DNA from: Corinectria fuckeliana
Lineage: Eukaryota; Ascomycota; Sordariomycetes; Hypocreales; Nectriaceae
DNA: 64,000 bases
Direction: 5' to 3'
NCBI GenBank assembly: GCA_019137255.1
Contig: WPDH01000053.1
Location: 1-64,000, forward strand
Within the stretch, counting starts at the first letter, position 1, and each line of letters begins with the position of its first letter. Positions 21,977-35,384 of this stretch are shown here, piece by piece. The position numbers and the translations under genes were made by a program. Below the pieces are notes generated by a model that ran no database searches, was not told the origin of the DNA, and saw nothing but the letters and a program-made list of their open reading frames with translations.

Positions 21977-24900
21977 TCAGTACGGGATGCCGTTGGTCAG
22001 GAGCTGGAACTGGTCGTAGATGCCGGTACTGTAGCTCGAGTAGCTCGTCTTGATGAGGCCCTTCATGAAGTCGGCAGCCTCGCGCTCGCTGCGGTCGAGG
22101 ACGAAGCGCTCGCGGAAGTGGTTGACGCTCTCGGGCTTGAAGCACGGCAGGCCGCTGTCCATCATGAGGCAGACAATCTGGCTGAGCTTCTCGCAGTACT
22201 GGCGACTGGCGAGGAAGGCCTTGACGCAGAGCTCCTCGAAGGCCTTGAAGCTCTGGTGCTCGGTGGAGCCGCCCATGACGGCGAGCATCTCCGACGTGAG
22301 CTTGAACGGGGCGCGCTCAAACTTGATGCCGCCGGGCGCGATGTCGAAGCAGAAGCCAAAGTCGATGTGCAGGATGTGGCCCGCGTCGTCGATCATGATG
22401 TTGCCGTTGTGTCGGTCCTTGAACTGCAGGAGGAACGAGATGACCGAGTACGCCGCCATCGACTTGACAAAGTTACTGCGGGCGCGCTGGAACTTGAGCG
22501 AGTCCTCGTTGCCGTACTTGGAGATGAAGTAGTCGTAGAGCCCGTTAACAGCCTCGCGTCCCAGCATGTCTCGAGAGATCGAGTTTGGCAGCACGTCAAT
22601 GACACCGCAGCCGGGGGCCGTGGCTGTAACTCGGTACGGGAACACGTAGACATCGAGGCCCACGTCGTGGAAGATGCCGCGGAACGCCGCAATCATCTGC
22701 AAAGCCAGCACATCCTGTCGACAGTCGTCGCCGACCTTGAAGATGGCGGACTGCCAAACTTCAATGGTGTCGTGCTCCTGCTGGTTCTGGCCGTTCCCGT
22801 TGGGCTGCTGCTCCTCCAATAGGCCCTCGGCGTCTTCACCACCCTTGTTCTTCTTGATGCGGAAGGTTGCCATATAAGGGGCTTTGGCGTGACTCTGAAG
22901 GGGCTTTCCGGATTTCCGATCGATGCCGATGACGACGCCGTCAGGGTTGCTAGGGAGGTAAACGCCAACCTCAACCTTGATCTTTCGGAGCTCCTCCTCG
23001 ATCTTCTGCTTCTTCTCAGGCTTGGAGGCCTTGATGAGCGGCTTCAGCTTGCCGGAAATGTCAGTGACTTCGTCAAAGAAGGAGAATTCTCGCTCGTAAA
23101 AGCCTCGGTCTTCAGGCGCAAGGCTGTTGACCATCTTAGCCATGACGATATCGAGGCTCGGCTTGATCTCGTCCGGGATCAGGGCCTCATCGTCCTTGTA
23201 CGAGTTTGCCTTCATGTTCCAGATGATCTGGTGGGCAAAGAGCTGAGAGAACTGTGCCGTCTCGAGGATGTACCGCTGCACATATCCAAGGGTATCATAG
23301 CGTAAGCTTTGCACGATTTGGGGGACGTAGAAGAAGGTGACGTCGGTGGAATGGCTCTCCAGGGCACGCATGGCGTATTGAATGATGAAAGGGTGCTCCC
23401 GGTAGGTTGGCAAGAACATGGTGACCGCCGTGACGGGGTTCACCGGTTGCCAAAACAACAGGTACTATTAAAGTTAGAAAAAAAAACGGGTGTCGGAGAA
23501 CACGTTGGCACATACCTTCAGTTGCTGTAGGTTGACGTCCTCAGGAAGATATCCGCCGAAAATCAGGGGAATGGCTTCAGGCTCAAACACACCCTTCTCT
23601 GGCATAGTCAGGAGAAGGAACCTAATGTCGCGCTGCAGACGAGGGTATGGAAATCTTGTCGCAAGCTCGATCGCGATGGCAGGATCCTGCCACCAAGCGG
23701 TTCGTACCAGCGGCAGAAGAGCCGCTTCCGTGGTAGTCTTTGAGGCCGCCTGTGTCGGTAACTGAGCCGCAGGTCCGTTGAGCGGGTTCACCCATACAAC
23801 CAATCGAGCCTGCTCATTTTTCAGCAAGAGATCAAGCAGCTGTTCCTTCGCCTGCAGGGACTTGACATTGCCAACAGCCTGGGCTCCGATGAAGGACACG
23901 AGCTGCAAAGCAGCGATGACGTCCGAGATGAGTCGAATCTCCGTCTTGATGTGAAGGAGGTTACTTCCAAACGACCATCGTGGCGAGTATCTGAACCAAC
24001 TTAGGCCAGCGGACAGGATCTTCTCCTTGAGTCTCCACTGAGCAGTAGGCTTGAGCGTGGTACTGGCCCGCAAGACTCGCAGGCCGAACAGGACGATCTG
24101 GAATCGAAGCTCTCTTGCCATAGGATGAGACGCGGATTGCTTGACAGCATCCAAGGTGAGATCCAGCATCCGCAAAAATACCCTCTGTGTGTCGGGGCTT
24201 CCGTGGCGAGTAGCATTGAAATGACTAGCGAAGAACTGAAGCAGGCGGGCATGGGGGGACAGAATATCATGCACAACCTGTTTCTTCTTTGCGAGTGCTT
24301 CCAGTTCGCTAGGTGCGAAATCTTCCTTGAGGAAGAAGGGGTCAACGTGTGTCAGGGCCGAACTGAATAGACCAACCTTCCTGGCAAGGGTAAATTCCCA
24401 CTGCTGAACAATTTCATTCAGGAGCTTCGACTCCAGCCTGGGATTCTCGTTGATCACGCCCAACCACAACGAAACTCCAAGCTTAATAGACTGCTTCGTG
24501 AAAAGGGCGAAGGGGATGCTGACGAGGTAATGAGCAACAGCAGATTCGTCCTTTTCTGTACGGCACAGAAGTGCGGCAGCCCTGCGTAGGATGTCTCGAA
24601 CTTCTGTGATGGATGCACTCTTCTTGCTCAAGATTTTTGCTTCGACGTGAGCCAAAGCAGTGGTTGCGTTGGCGCTCTCCTTGACAGACGACTGCACAAA
24701 AGACAAGCGGCGGTTGTGGTTCATAAAGCTAATCAACTCGGTACCGCGGTCTGGCAGCGTCTCTCCATATCGATACTCCTGTCGAGTCGTGTACTGCGCG
24801 ACAAAGTCGGACGTAGTGTTAACGCTCGAGTTTCCAATCTTGTCCATAGACTGCAATCGTTGATCCGTGGAGGGGATGACCGATCCAAGCTCCAAAGCAA

Positions 24901-27900
24901 AGGATCGTCCCAGAGAAAGGTGGCCGTAGGCTCCTTCATCGTTGAATTCCGACAAGTAGGTCTGAAGAAGTCCTTTGATGTCTAGAGGAGAGAGGTTGAT
25001 GGCAGCGTTCACCCACCCTTTGGCCTTGCGATGAAGGACGTCAACTGTCCATCTTCGGAAATCGTAGTCATCGGAGAGCTCGACCGTGACTCCCCCGAGG
25101 TCCGAGGTGAAGATAGAACGAGGATCATAATGGTCTGTTTCAGCTTCCAAGCAGCTGGACCACATGAGGGAAAGAAGCTCCAGTAAGGCGAAAAGGGATG
25201 ATCGGTGACAAAGCGCCGATGGCACATCGCGCAGGATCCGGTCCGCGCAAACAAAAGCAGCTTGCTGGACTCTCTCGATGCGGTGGCAGCAGCCGCAGAA
25301 GATAGCTGCAAGTTGCGTGGCAGCGTACTGGGAAGAAAAACCCGGGTCAACCATTCCCTGGGTCTTTTTGACGTACTTGTCGACAACAGCGACCGCGATG
25401 CCTTCCATCGTGCTGCTGACTTCGCCTTTCTGCATACTCGGCTCCAAGAAGTAGGACAGAACTTTAGTGCAATCACCGGAATCTGCTCGAAGACTCTCCA
25501 TGAGATATGCAGCTTGGAGGAAGATGACCTTGCGGTAGCTTAGGCCCTTGATTTCGGCCGCCTTCGATGGAATGAGGTCGCTCAGGAGCTTCTTCTGTGA
25601 CGATTCCCGGTCGTTGCTGAATCCACGTCGCAGGACAGTGTTAAGCTCAATGTCACTTTCCACCTGCTCGCCCCGTTGCTCCGCCACCAAGGGGGGCGAG
25701 TGGATTGAGATCATCCGGAGCTCATTGAGATATTGCTTGCCACGGTCAGTGTTGGTGGTAAAACCATGAATGACAATGTTAAACCAAGCATCACGTAGAA
25801 GCGCATAAGTCTCATCGTCAGCAATTGGCTCGGCAGCAAAGTCATTATTCGACATAAAGACGGCGAGAGGGTGCAGAAGCTCCGCAATCTCCTTTGCGGC
25901 CATCTGAACATCCACATCCTTGGCATGGCTGGACGAATGGGCGTCACCAAGCCCGACTATACTGTCGAGCAAGTGCTCCAAGTAAATATCGAAAAGCGGG
26001 GAGCCACGTCGAAGGCTGGCGGATATGCGAGTACGCGCATTCCGCACCTATCAAGGTTAGTATTTTCACTATTGATGGGTTACACATTTGCTTACGGCTT
26101 CCAAGAGGAACGTTTTGTTTTCAACAACTCCAGCGTGGCAAAGTCTGGCGAACACTTTGAGCAACGAGCGGAACTCGAGCTGTCCACCTACCAGGGCAAG
26201 GGCCGCTGCGCCGCTAATGATGCGAGCATCAACACCAGTGTTGACCTTCTCGAGTTTCTGTTGCAGCATCGACTGAGCCAGGGCAGTGATCTTCTCGTCC
26301 TGGCAGGCTGCGGCAACACCGCAAATGGTCTGCACCACATTTCCAGAGACGAGTGCGGTCTCCTCCTCACTGTACATCTGAAGAGAGATCGAGCTCCCCA
26401 TAGACTGGCGGTTGGCATAGATCGGAGTGAGACCGGATTCACCAGTGCTACCATTAGACTGGCCGTTGGTAAAAGCCTGCTCAGATCCGGGGCTGAGAAC
26501 GTTGCCCAGTGTGTACAAAGTACTGATTACAGCATCCTTGGAAAGCATTTTCAAGACGTATGCGAGACTGTTGGACGCAACACTGACTGTCTCTCTTTGG
26601 GGAGCGCCTTGGACAATGAACCGAGGAACAAGCCGGCTCACGGTCGAAGAGAAGGCTGGCGAGACTTGGCAAATGAGAGCCAGACAACGTAAGGTAACAG
26701 AGGCCAGCGTCTCGTCCGCCATCTGGACAGAATCATCCAGAGTGTCCTGCAGCCAGTTTGTGAGGATTTCCGCGTCGGCTGCTTCCTCATTCAGTAGCGA
26801 GCAGTTCAAGTATGAAATCAACGCCGCGGCTTTCACAGAATAGGCCAGGCTTTGCTGATCAGGTGAGCCCATCCGGATGAAGTCGGCTCCAGCGTCAATG
26901 TAGTTGATCTCGTCGATCGCGAAGCTAGTATATGCCTCGACAGTTATGAAATCAGCATCGTGGCCCTGAAGGAATTTTCCCTTCAGAGTGCTTCCCTTGG
27001 ACAGAAGAATATCCAAGATGTGGGACTCCCGCAGGGTTTGGCCATTCTCCACCATCAACGAGTTACTAGCGACGACCAGCCACATGAAGCTCCGATGCAG
27101 CAGCATCGCCCCTAGAGGGCGTCCCGACGATGCATAGTGGCGCAGATATCTTTTCCACTCCTTGACTTCGCGATCTTGGCTGTGGGAGTTTCGAATGGTC
27201 GAGAGGGCGGTTTCCACAGCAACCAGGAACGGCTCCGATAGGAGCGTCTTGATCTTCTGAATCAGGGCTAAGCGGCCTCCGGCTTTCCAGAAATCAGCCT
27301 GCGCAGCCGCGGCATCCAGGAAGCCCAGCAAGGCCACGGCGATAGTGGCGGTTCGAATCGCATCCTCGAGGTGAGGGTTGTCTGGATCTCCTGCCTGCGG
27401 GGAGAGGATGCCATCCGTGGCTCGCTTGCAAGAGTTCACAAATGCCCATAGTTTATCGGCCACATTCTCTCGGAGTTCGTCGTAGTTGGTGCCCAGTGCC
27501 AGCAACGCGCCTGTCACATGAAAGGCCAGAGCTTCGGTCGGGGACGGGTCGATATTGCGGAAGAAGGGCGACGGAACGAAAAGCTGGACGTATGCTTCGA
27601 GTATGTACGGGAACAGCTGGTAGGACAATCTCTGCGCGCTCTGGCCAGACTTGATGTTCGGGGCGGTTTTACACAACGCGAGCAGCACCTCGAACTCGCG
27701 AATGGACTATTGTTGTTAGATCTTCCGTGTCAGGGGCTGGAGATGGCGGAACTCGCGTACCATAGGAACCCGACCTAGAGAGCTCTGCGGTTTGGCGGTA
27801 TATCCATTGGTGAAGTCCTTGCCTTTCGATCCGACATGACAAGCCCTACACAATTTGTCGAGGTCGGACCGATCGAACGATGTCGTGGAGGTTGTCGCAG

Positions 27901-27949
27901 ATAGCGACGCGATCTTCTGGAGCGCCTTTGCACGGATGTCGCGTGCCAT
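21977..27949 (-). CDS. STT4: Phosphatidylinositol 4-kinase type III alpha (Stt4)
   Basis: Minus-strand exons 27949-27761, 27706-26096, 26047-23516 and 23464-21977 give 1939 residues, close to yeast Stt4. The introns are short (54, 48 and 51 bp), GT..AG. It makes PI4P from phosphatidylinositol and ATP at the plasma membrane. The first three quarters are helical-solenoid sequence without obvious motifs. The C-terminal catalytic domain shows the PIK accessory part (EALIPDEIKPSLDIVMAKM), the nucleotide-loop region (APYMATFRIKK), FKVGDDCRQDVLALQMI, the catalytic loop DRHNGN at 1794-1799 and HIDFGF with the metal-binding DFG at 1812-1814. All key residues are present, so the enzyme should be active. 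It is divergent from PRE7 with 412 bp between starts. Confidence 0.95.
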
Positions 27950-28361
27950 TTTGACTGATGATGGTATCAAACCCGCGCAAGAAGGAAGCAGGAAGCAAAT
28001 CAAACGATGGAGCCCCTTTGGAGCAATATCAACAAATGCATCTATGAGGGTGAGGCTGGGTGCGGCCTCGAAATGACGACTTCCTGATCCAGGAGTGAAC
28101 CCCTGTCTTAGCTGTCTTGGGCTTAGTCATCTTGAGCTCCCCCCAGTTACCAGGCCAGGCAAGGCTGCAAGCTTGACGCGCACCCGTGGACGACCTCAGC
28201 TCTGAGCCACAACGACGAGGCAGGCAACTCCGGCTCCATCACCAACATCCAACAGCATCCACCAACATCAACCCTTGGTTCGACTCCGTCCGTCGTCGCG
28301 CATCACCAGATCCCCCGCATCCCCCGACCTCTTACCTCTTCCCCCGCTCCGAACCGCAACG
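27950..28361. promoter_or_regulatory. Divergent promoter region STT4 / PRE7
   Basis: 412 bp lie between the two start codons and must serve both genes. The right half is C/A-rich and pyrimidine-biased toward the PRE7 start. No specific operator was recognised. Confidence 0.5.
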
Positions 28362-29207
28362 ATGGCGGCCATGTTCAGCCAGAATCCCTTGATGAACGGG
28401 GCCAACTACTCGTTTTCGGAAGCTCCCAAGACCAACAACGGTGAGCTGCGAGAACACCGATTCAACCCGTAAGCGACCTCACAATCCCCCGGTAGAACCC
28501 TTTTTCTGACTCTGAGCAGCTACACCGACAATGGTGGCTCCACTCTCGCCATCGCCGGTGCCGACTTCACCATCATGGCTGGCGACACCCGCCACACCAG
28601 CGGTTACAGTATCAACTCTCGCATGTCCCCCAAGGTCTTCAAAATCGGCGGTACCACTGCTTCTCAGGACGATGCCACGATAATCCTCTCTGTGGTCGGC
28701 TACGCTGCCGACGGCGAGGCCCTCAAGGACCACCTCGACACCGTCTGCAAAATCTACCGCTACCGCCACGGCAAGGCCATGACCGTCAACGCCTGCGCAA
28801 AGCGCCTTTCGACGATCCTCTACGGGAAGCGGTTCTTCCCTTACTACTCGCATGCGATGCTCGGCGGCCTGGACGAGGAGGGCAAGGGCGCCGTCTATTC
28901 GTACGACCCTGTGGGCAGTTACGAGCGGGAGCAGTGCCGAGCCGGCGGTGCTGCGGGCAGCCTTATCATGCCCTTCCTAGACAACCAGGTGAACTTCAAG
29001 AACCAGTATATTCCTGGAAGCGGAGAGGGCCACAACCTGAAGGAGCGAGAGCGCCGCCCGCTCACCAGGCCAGAGGTCGAAACTTTGGTCAAGGATGCGT
29101 TTGATGGCGCGGTGGAGCGTCACATTGAGGTTGGTGACTGTCTTCAAATCCTCATCGTCACAAGGGACGGCATTGAAGAGTCTTTCCTGCCCTTGAAGCA
29201 GGACTAG
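28362..29207 (+). CDS. PRE7: 20S proteasome subunit beta-6 (Pre7)
   Basis: Exons 28362-28468 and 28520-29207 (intron 51 bp) give 264 residues. The junction restores EHRFNPYTDNGGSTLAIAG, matching the yeast Pre7 N-terminal region. Other family segments are AGDTRHTSGYSINSR, YGKRFFPYYSH, the highly conserved DPVGSYEREQCRAGGAA and DNQVNFKNQY. Beta-6 is a structural subunit of the inner ring; like the family, it has no N-terminal catalytic Thr after a Gly-Thr cleavage site. It assembles into the nuclear and cytosolic 20S core. An alternative donor at GTGAGC (28440) would remove conserved residues and was not used. Confidence 0.95.
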
Positions 29208-32200
29208 ACGTGGTAATGGAGCACGGAGCAATGTACAACAGCTACTAGTTAGACGTCAGGGAATGAATGCGCCTTTTCCAAATTGCCATGACGCTCGATG
29301 GCGCTTGTGCTGTTCCTTCAGGTGCATGTTCATCTCAATGTACCTATTGACCTCTATTCGTGGCTTGTTTATATTCCCCACTGGGTTGCCAGGCTCTGAT
29401 CGTGACCTGCAATCGCATTATCTCACTATCAGACATGACATCCAACACAGCATTCTACCAAGTAAGCCCTTTTTTTATGACATGAGCACTTCAAGCGGAA
29501 CCATTGTTGTATTCATTTAAAAAGTCTCATGAACATCCAATATTAGGGTATGTATCTGAACGCAAACGGTCAATACTCGATGGTAAGCCTACCCTGGAGC
29601 TCTCTTGAATATATCTTCTATCAGTGTGCAAATACATCATACCTGACGACTGAAGATTCCAGGGAAGGCGACCTCTTTACCACGAGAGTTGCAAACCCTC
29701 AAGCGAAGTAGCTGTGCTGTGCTGGCGTCTAACCAGCTGGGTGCAATAGGCACCACGCCAGCATCCCGGGGTGGAACAAATAAATAGTCCAAGAAGACAG
29801 GTTTACATAGATTACCACAACGTAAATAGCTGTAGCAAAATCCAGACTCTCCCTCCCCATAAAATATAATCACTAGAGGCAGGCGACAAGCCTAAACCAA
29901 TACCACTAGCACTCGATGTCAGCTGAGCTATGCAATATGGAACAACCTATTCCCCAATACAGTCATGGCTTGTGGAAATTAGCCTGCCTCGGAAGGAGTC
30001 GCACTATTAATATTCTTTCATATGGGTATTTAATCACCCAAGGCTGAGAGAAGACTTAACATGTCATCCCCCGACTTGAATATAAAGGCTAAGATCCGGG
30101 TTGTGGCAGTGGTATTCATACGTGACGCGAACCTGACATCAGACGCCAGCCCCGTGCTCACCAAAGGAGGAAGAGGCTGCTCCCATGACACCGAAAAGAA
30201 GCCTACACAAGTAGTATATTTCCTCTATCAATCAACATCATCAGGAACACACGCACATGCTGACCACGCTGTCCTGGAGTTTGCACAACAGCTTCGTCTG
30301 TCCGCACTTCCGATACACACTTCTGGCTCTACCGCTTCTCACCCCCAATGCATGCTAAATCATACAAGATCCTTTATTCAGCTGTCGCCAGCCATTCAAA
30401 TGAAGTGGCGACAATTCCCGGAACGTTACGTGGCGTTTCCGAGAGGTCGCCAAAATAGGGGCTCAGCAAGCTGCAATTCTAGTAAGGCTGCAAGACAGGA
30501 AACGTTGACGCCAGTCACGGGCAACGACAGGCCACGAGTGCCTGAGAATCACAACAATTGCTTGAAGCTACCGAATGCCGGACGCGCGTAGGTAGGCGAC
30601 GGGGATATCAGATGGCGGACGACCCTGTCAGGCCTGTCCGCACATATCCTAATAAACACCCCCCCTCCCTACGCTTGATATCCAGTCACTGCATCACAGG
30701 ACTGTCATTACTCTTCCTCGAAATCACACCACAGTGAAAGCACAACGAGGAACCCCTTGGTATTTTTCAAGCTTCTCTTTACCGCCGGACGCCTCACCCT
30801 GCAGGCTTGGGTCGACTCTGCCCACCACTTCGGCGAAGCCTGGGAGGGATATGCTAGGCAGTCTCTTGGCCCCCGCTGCCCATCACCCCGGAAATTGCAG
30901 ATTATTGGCTCCCAGGAAAACACGTCGTCCGGAGCCCATGCTCCTGGATTACGGGGCTTATGCAGCTATAGGGCCTGGGCCGATCCAAGTTAGTCCTGGT
31001 CTGGGGGTCGATGTCTTCAGTCAGTCCAGCTGGACAACTGAAGCTGAGCGAGCCTGGGTAGTGGGCATCCGATCGATGACGATATAATGCGCTGCTCATT
31101 AAAGTCTATGTGCAGTGTAACGTCCGGAACGACGAGAAACAATGCAGGGACCAGGTCAAAGGTCTATCGAAGCAAAGATGCCCGGTATAGCTCTGAAGAG
31201 ACATCGATGGGAGAGAAATAAAACACAATGATGATTGTACGAATACCGGCGCGGGATCTTTCCTCGTCGACGGGTACACTGGAGCTGTGACTGCCTCTGT
31301 GATTGGGTTCTTGGAGCAACAGGTACTTTCCAAATACGCACCATTTTTCAGTAATGTGTTGTGCACAATAGGCTTAGTCTGGAGCCAGGAATTCGTAGGA
31401 TAGAGAGTCCAACCTTTTAGCAGTGTCATTTGATATAGATACTGTCCATCTAGCAGCAAATAGTTCTCTTCCCTAGCACGTGGCTAAGTAGGTGTTGCGA
31501 TCGAACGCGCACGGGGGACAAGGAAACTATGGCAGGGTTTTTGTTAATTACCTACTTAAGTACCTGCGTAGGTAGGCAAGTAGGTAGCTGCTAGTGCTCG
31601 GTCTTTCACCCAACGATTTGACTCTACATACGTACTAACGTCATTGGCTCTACGGGAGGCGATTTTCTCCGAAACCGAGGAGCCTCTTGCCGATATTCTT
31701 TAAGCTGAGTTGGTATTGCTGTATGTACTACCACCTTCGAAATAGCCTAGACATCAACTATTAAGAGATGTCACTCTTGTGGCAAATCTACTTCGTACAC
31801 ACATGAAATTCTCCAATGCAATGCAATGACCTGATAATGTACTTTAGTAATTGAATTGAACCTACAATCGCAACACCGCCACGAAAGCCTGCCACATGGG
31901 AACTCCACCTCACGGTCTTAAGCATTTATCCCGTCACGTCCAGACTCGACATCGAATAAAAGTGGGATTATCCGGCTGCGATGCGGACATTCTGTTCGCC
32001 ACGGCCAGGTTGGTCAGCACGACAGTCCCAGGCGTGTAAAGCCTTGATGTGCAGAGGTACGTCGCTTCCCGGCTCAATGGTGAAAGAACTCGCATGGATT
32101 CCGATCAACTGCTTGTTACTTGATACGTCAAGAGGCCCTCAAATGTCAGTGAGTATTCCTGCAGTTTTGCCAAGTACAACAATTGAAAGTGAATCAAGCT

Positions 32201-32953
32201 ATGGATGGATCTCAAATACTAACAGCCCTCGGGGGCACCGGTCCTGTCGAGATCTGCCTCATCCGGGAAATACTCCATAGTGGTCACCCCACCATTGCCT
32301 ACCTACGCGAGGGAGGAGGAGTCCGATCAATATCCCGGAGGATCTGTCGTCGAACCCACTTCTCCAGGGAAGCCCAGGGAAGCGGGAAGAGAGCCCTTTC
32401 AGACCGGGTTTGTGGAGTTGACCTCGCTCTGTTTAGGTCATCAAGGGTGAGATGAAGGATACCCCCGTTAAGCTATCGTCGGCTATCGCCTAGTCCAGCG
32501 TTGTCGTATTGATGCTTGGCCCAAACACCATGTGGTCGACCAATATCTATTCCAAGATCGTCATCCTTCTTGAGAGACAGAAATGTATGCGCCACATTAT
32601 TGCTATGAGGACTGTATCAATCAGTGAGCCGAAGGACAAATTCTTTCGGTTTGGCTGGTCACTAGTCCTTGGTCCTTCTGGTACGAGTGTTTGCCCAGAC
32701 AGCCTACAAGAATACCCTCAATATTGCGCAGGCGTTTAAGACAAAAGCAACAGGACTCAATTGGACCATATATTGGATTGCAAGTGTCTCGGGAAGCTAT
32801 GCTGAAGCGAGCTGGAGGGATGACGGCGAGACGTTTGTGGGTTTGTGGCGCAGCCGGGCCGGGGTGTTATGCAAAGAAGAGCTGGCTTAACGGGGGGTTG
32901 TTGATGCCGTCAAACTGGAGCTGATGAGCCGATACGAAGGAAGCCGGCAGTGA
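32201..32953 (+). pseudogene. Decayed NmrA-like NAD(P)-binding protein
   Basis: Translation in pieces shows a typical fungal NAD(P)-binding protein of the atypical short-chain/NmrA type: LGGTGPVEICLIREIL (a Rossmann glycine motif; relatives usually have Gly where Glu stands here), then IPEDLSSNPLL, VIKGEMKDTPVKLSSAIA, LMLGPN, RHIIAMRTVSISEPKDKF, LLVRVFAQTAYKNTLNIAQAF and TGLNWTIYWIA. These segments are in family order but in different frames: a shift occurs near 32310-32320 and another near 32680. In-frame stops occur at 32419, 32434 and 32491; the last (A-TAG-SS) looks like CAG changed to TAG. The intact relative would have about 250 residues. Part of the 32365-32436 insertion might be a former intron, but no good donor is seen. 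Confidence 0.8.
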
Positions 32954-35342
32954 TTCGACTTTCCGGGAGCAAGAGTAAACGGAGTTAACGGCTGACGTGC
33001 TGCTATCGCCATTGTGTGACGATTTTCTCTGTAAGATAAATAGCCCTACAACCAATGAGATGTAGCTCTTGGGACATTTCCTCCGGTTTTCAACCATACC
33101 TCCTTGTCAGTTGGCTCGAAGATACTCCGCTCGAAGCGACTGATGCAAAATTGGCAGCTGACGTACATAGACTAAGTCATGCCCCATCAAGGCCGAGTGG
33201 CAAGCTCAGCATGTCATTTGAGTTCAAACAGTCAGTTCAACCCGAGCTGAGCTCGAAGTCTTTGGACCTTTCACAGCTGCTCCCATTGTGGAGTCTTGCG
33301 AAGATATGGGTCGTGTTTGCCACTCAATAAAGCCATTGACAGGGTTTGTCCCATTCGAGATGGATATAAACTAACGATGGACAAAGCCCAAGGAAGGCTA
33401 TGTACTGGACTCGTATGCCTTGCTAAGATCGAGAACGGGATCGCCGGCAGCGCAACGGTGGCAACCAGGGGAACCGTTGATTGTATGCAGCTTAGCAGCG
33501 TCGCTTGACGACCTACCGTACTGTAGAATGGAACGACACAGCGATCGTCGCTGAATTATCCATATGAAGATACATAGTCGCCTTAGCTTGGCGGGTAAAT
33601 TTATAGTCCGTGGCATTAGCAACAGGCCTTTTCTTTTAACCTCCACCATCCATGTGACTCTTGAAGTTAGTCTTGGACAGTAACTAAGTCGTTCGCCCCA
33701 TGCCTTAGTACCTATCGAGGACGTGTTCTGGAGGCTAAAAGGCCGCTTAGGCTTCTAGACCAAGTGGGATAGCCTTAAGGGGCGTTGTGTGGCAAGTGAG
33801 CCGGGATATCCTAGCGTTGCTCTTATTTGATGTGCAATTTGCCACCATACGATAGTGAATGTGTGGCTGAAGGAGGAGTGAAAGAGGCAACAAACTGTTG
33901 TTCCTGCTGGTACAGTAGTAGTTGGTTGGTACGAGGTAAATCTATGTGGTAGCGGGCCGGTGGCGTTTTCGATATGGATTGGTGATATGATTTCGGGGTT
34001 TTCAACGTCCGGGACTGCGGCTCATAGGTACATACCGTCACTCGTCGGCGGGTGCCTCATAAGGATGTCACGACGGACGATCCCACGATCCTGAGCGGAA
34101 GAGATGGACGCTGCATCGCACTCACGAGTCCGGGCTACGGCTAACCCTCAACTAGGTACAGTAAGTACGGCCAATCCCCCCGTATTAGCGCAAACCCGCG
34201 CCGCGGCGTCAGCAAGGAAAGCCACACAAATTTATTACATTACATATGTATGCAAACATACGTAGACATGTCGTCATTGAAACGTGACCGTGTCGTTTGT
34301 AGTAAAAAGCGGGCGCGACAGTTCCCAAAGGGGGTAAGATTGGTCGGCTTAGTTGAGACACTTCACTGACATCGGGTTGAGGAGCAACAGCCCCGATTGA
34401 TGTGGCAGTGCGCTCTGTTGTAGACTACACCCAGAACCGGCTTGAATGGGCGCCTCGATTTCGTTGGCTTGTTTTGGTATAATCGTCTACGTACATATGT
34501 ACTCACACCGTCCAGCAGGTTGACAATTGGAACCGGCACCATGGTCGAGCTGTTTGGTATACATATTACTCTTGCTAGCAGGGAACGGAGCTTTTTGTCC
34601 GGCTAGAATGGACTCTCAGCCACCCTTCAGATTTTGATTGGTCGGGCAGCTCCTCAAAGGTCTTTTCCAGGGTCCAAGGGTCTCCTCCATGTCAGTTCAG
34701 ATTTGTGCGACGCTATAGTGTACAGACCTATGTAGGTACTTACTTCCATCGTACTTGGTGGAGTGCTACGCTATTACTTTGTACAACAGGGAATTCGGAA
34801 CGGGAACCGAGGTGTGTGACGGTGACTCGCGAGGTGAAGTGTTGGACGAGAGAATGAGGATGCAGACGAATACATACCGGCGACATGCCACGCCGTCACG
34901 AGTGAAACACTGCTTTCAAAGACTATGAGTTGTGCAGAATGGCAATGCATGGGGAAATGCGTTTGAGGAAGCATCGTGGAGCGACGAATCCCATTTTGGA
35001 CTAGGCGGCCAGGGAAGTCATCCGAATAACGCAAGCAAGTCCGAACTGGGGAGGACCCCTCCAATGGGACATTATCATATTAGTGCCACGGGAGGCTTGG
35101 GCCCCGGGCGCCTTAGCAGGGAGAAGAGGGTGAATGAGCGGCGTGCAGGTGGGGGGAGTGGTCACGAAGCGGGAGCGGTTGAGGGGATCGACGGGATTAA
35201 GACGCCTCTTCCAAGTATTGGAGAGACGCGGAGACCCCCGGTGCTTCCAAGAGTGACGCCAAGTTGCCGTGCAGTCGCGGCAGGTAAGGCCATTGCAGTG
35301 GGTATTGTTTGCTGATCGCTCACTGAGCTTGATCCCGGCAGT

Positions 35343-35384
35343 GCACGCACACGCACACGCACACGCACATGCACACACAAACAC
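35343..35384. repeat. CA/CG-type microsatellite
   Basis: Alternating CACGCA and CACACA units run for about 40 bp with few interruptions. It is purine/pyrimidine alternating and so a Z-DNA candidate. Confidence 0.8.

Noticed and set aside
22118..22822. 234-codon plus-strand frame across the STT4 kinase domain
   Set aside because: The minus strand encodes the conserved catalytic domain; the plus frame is its complement.
30061..30591. 176-codon plus-strand frame in the gene desert
   Set aside because: No domain, odd composition, no splice partners; could be chance. RNA-seq would decide.
32365..32436. Intron explaining the stops in the NmrA-like pseudogene
   Set aside because: An acceptor (TTTAG) is present but there is no GT donor in place, and the stop at 32491 and two frame shifts remain.
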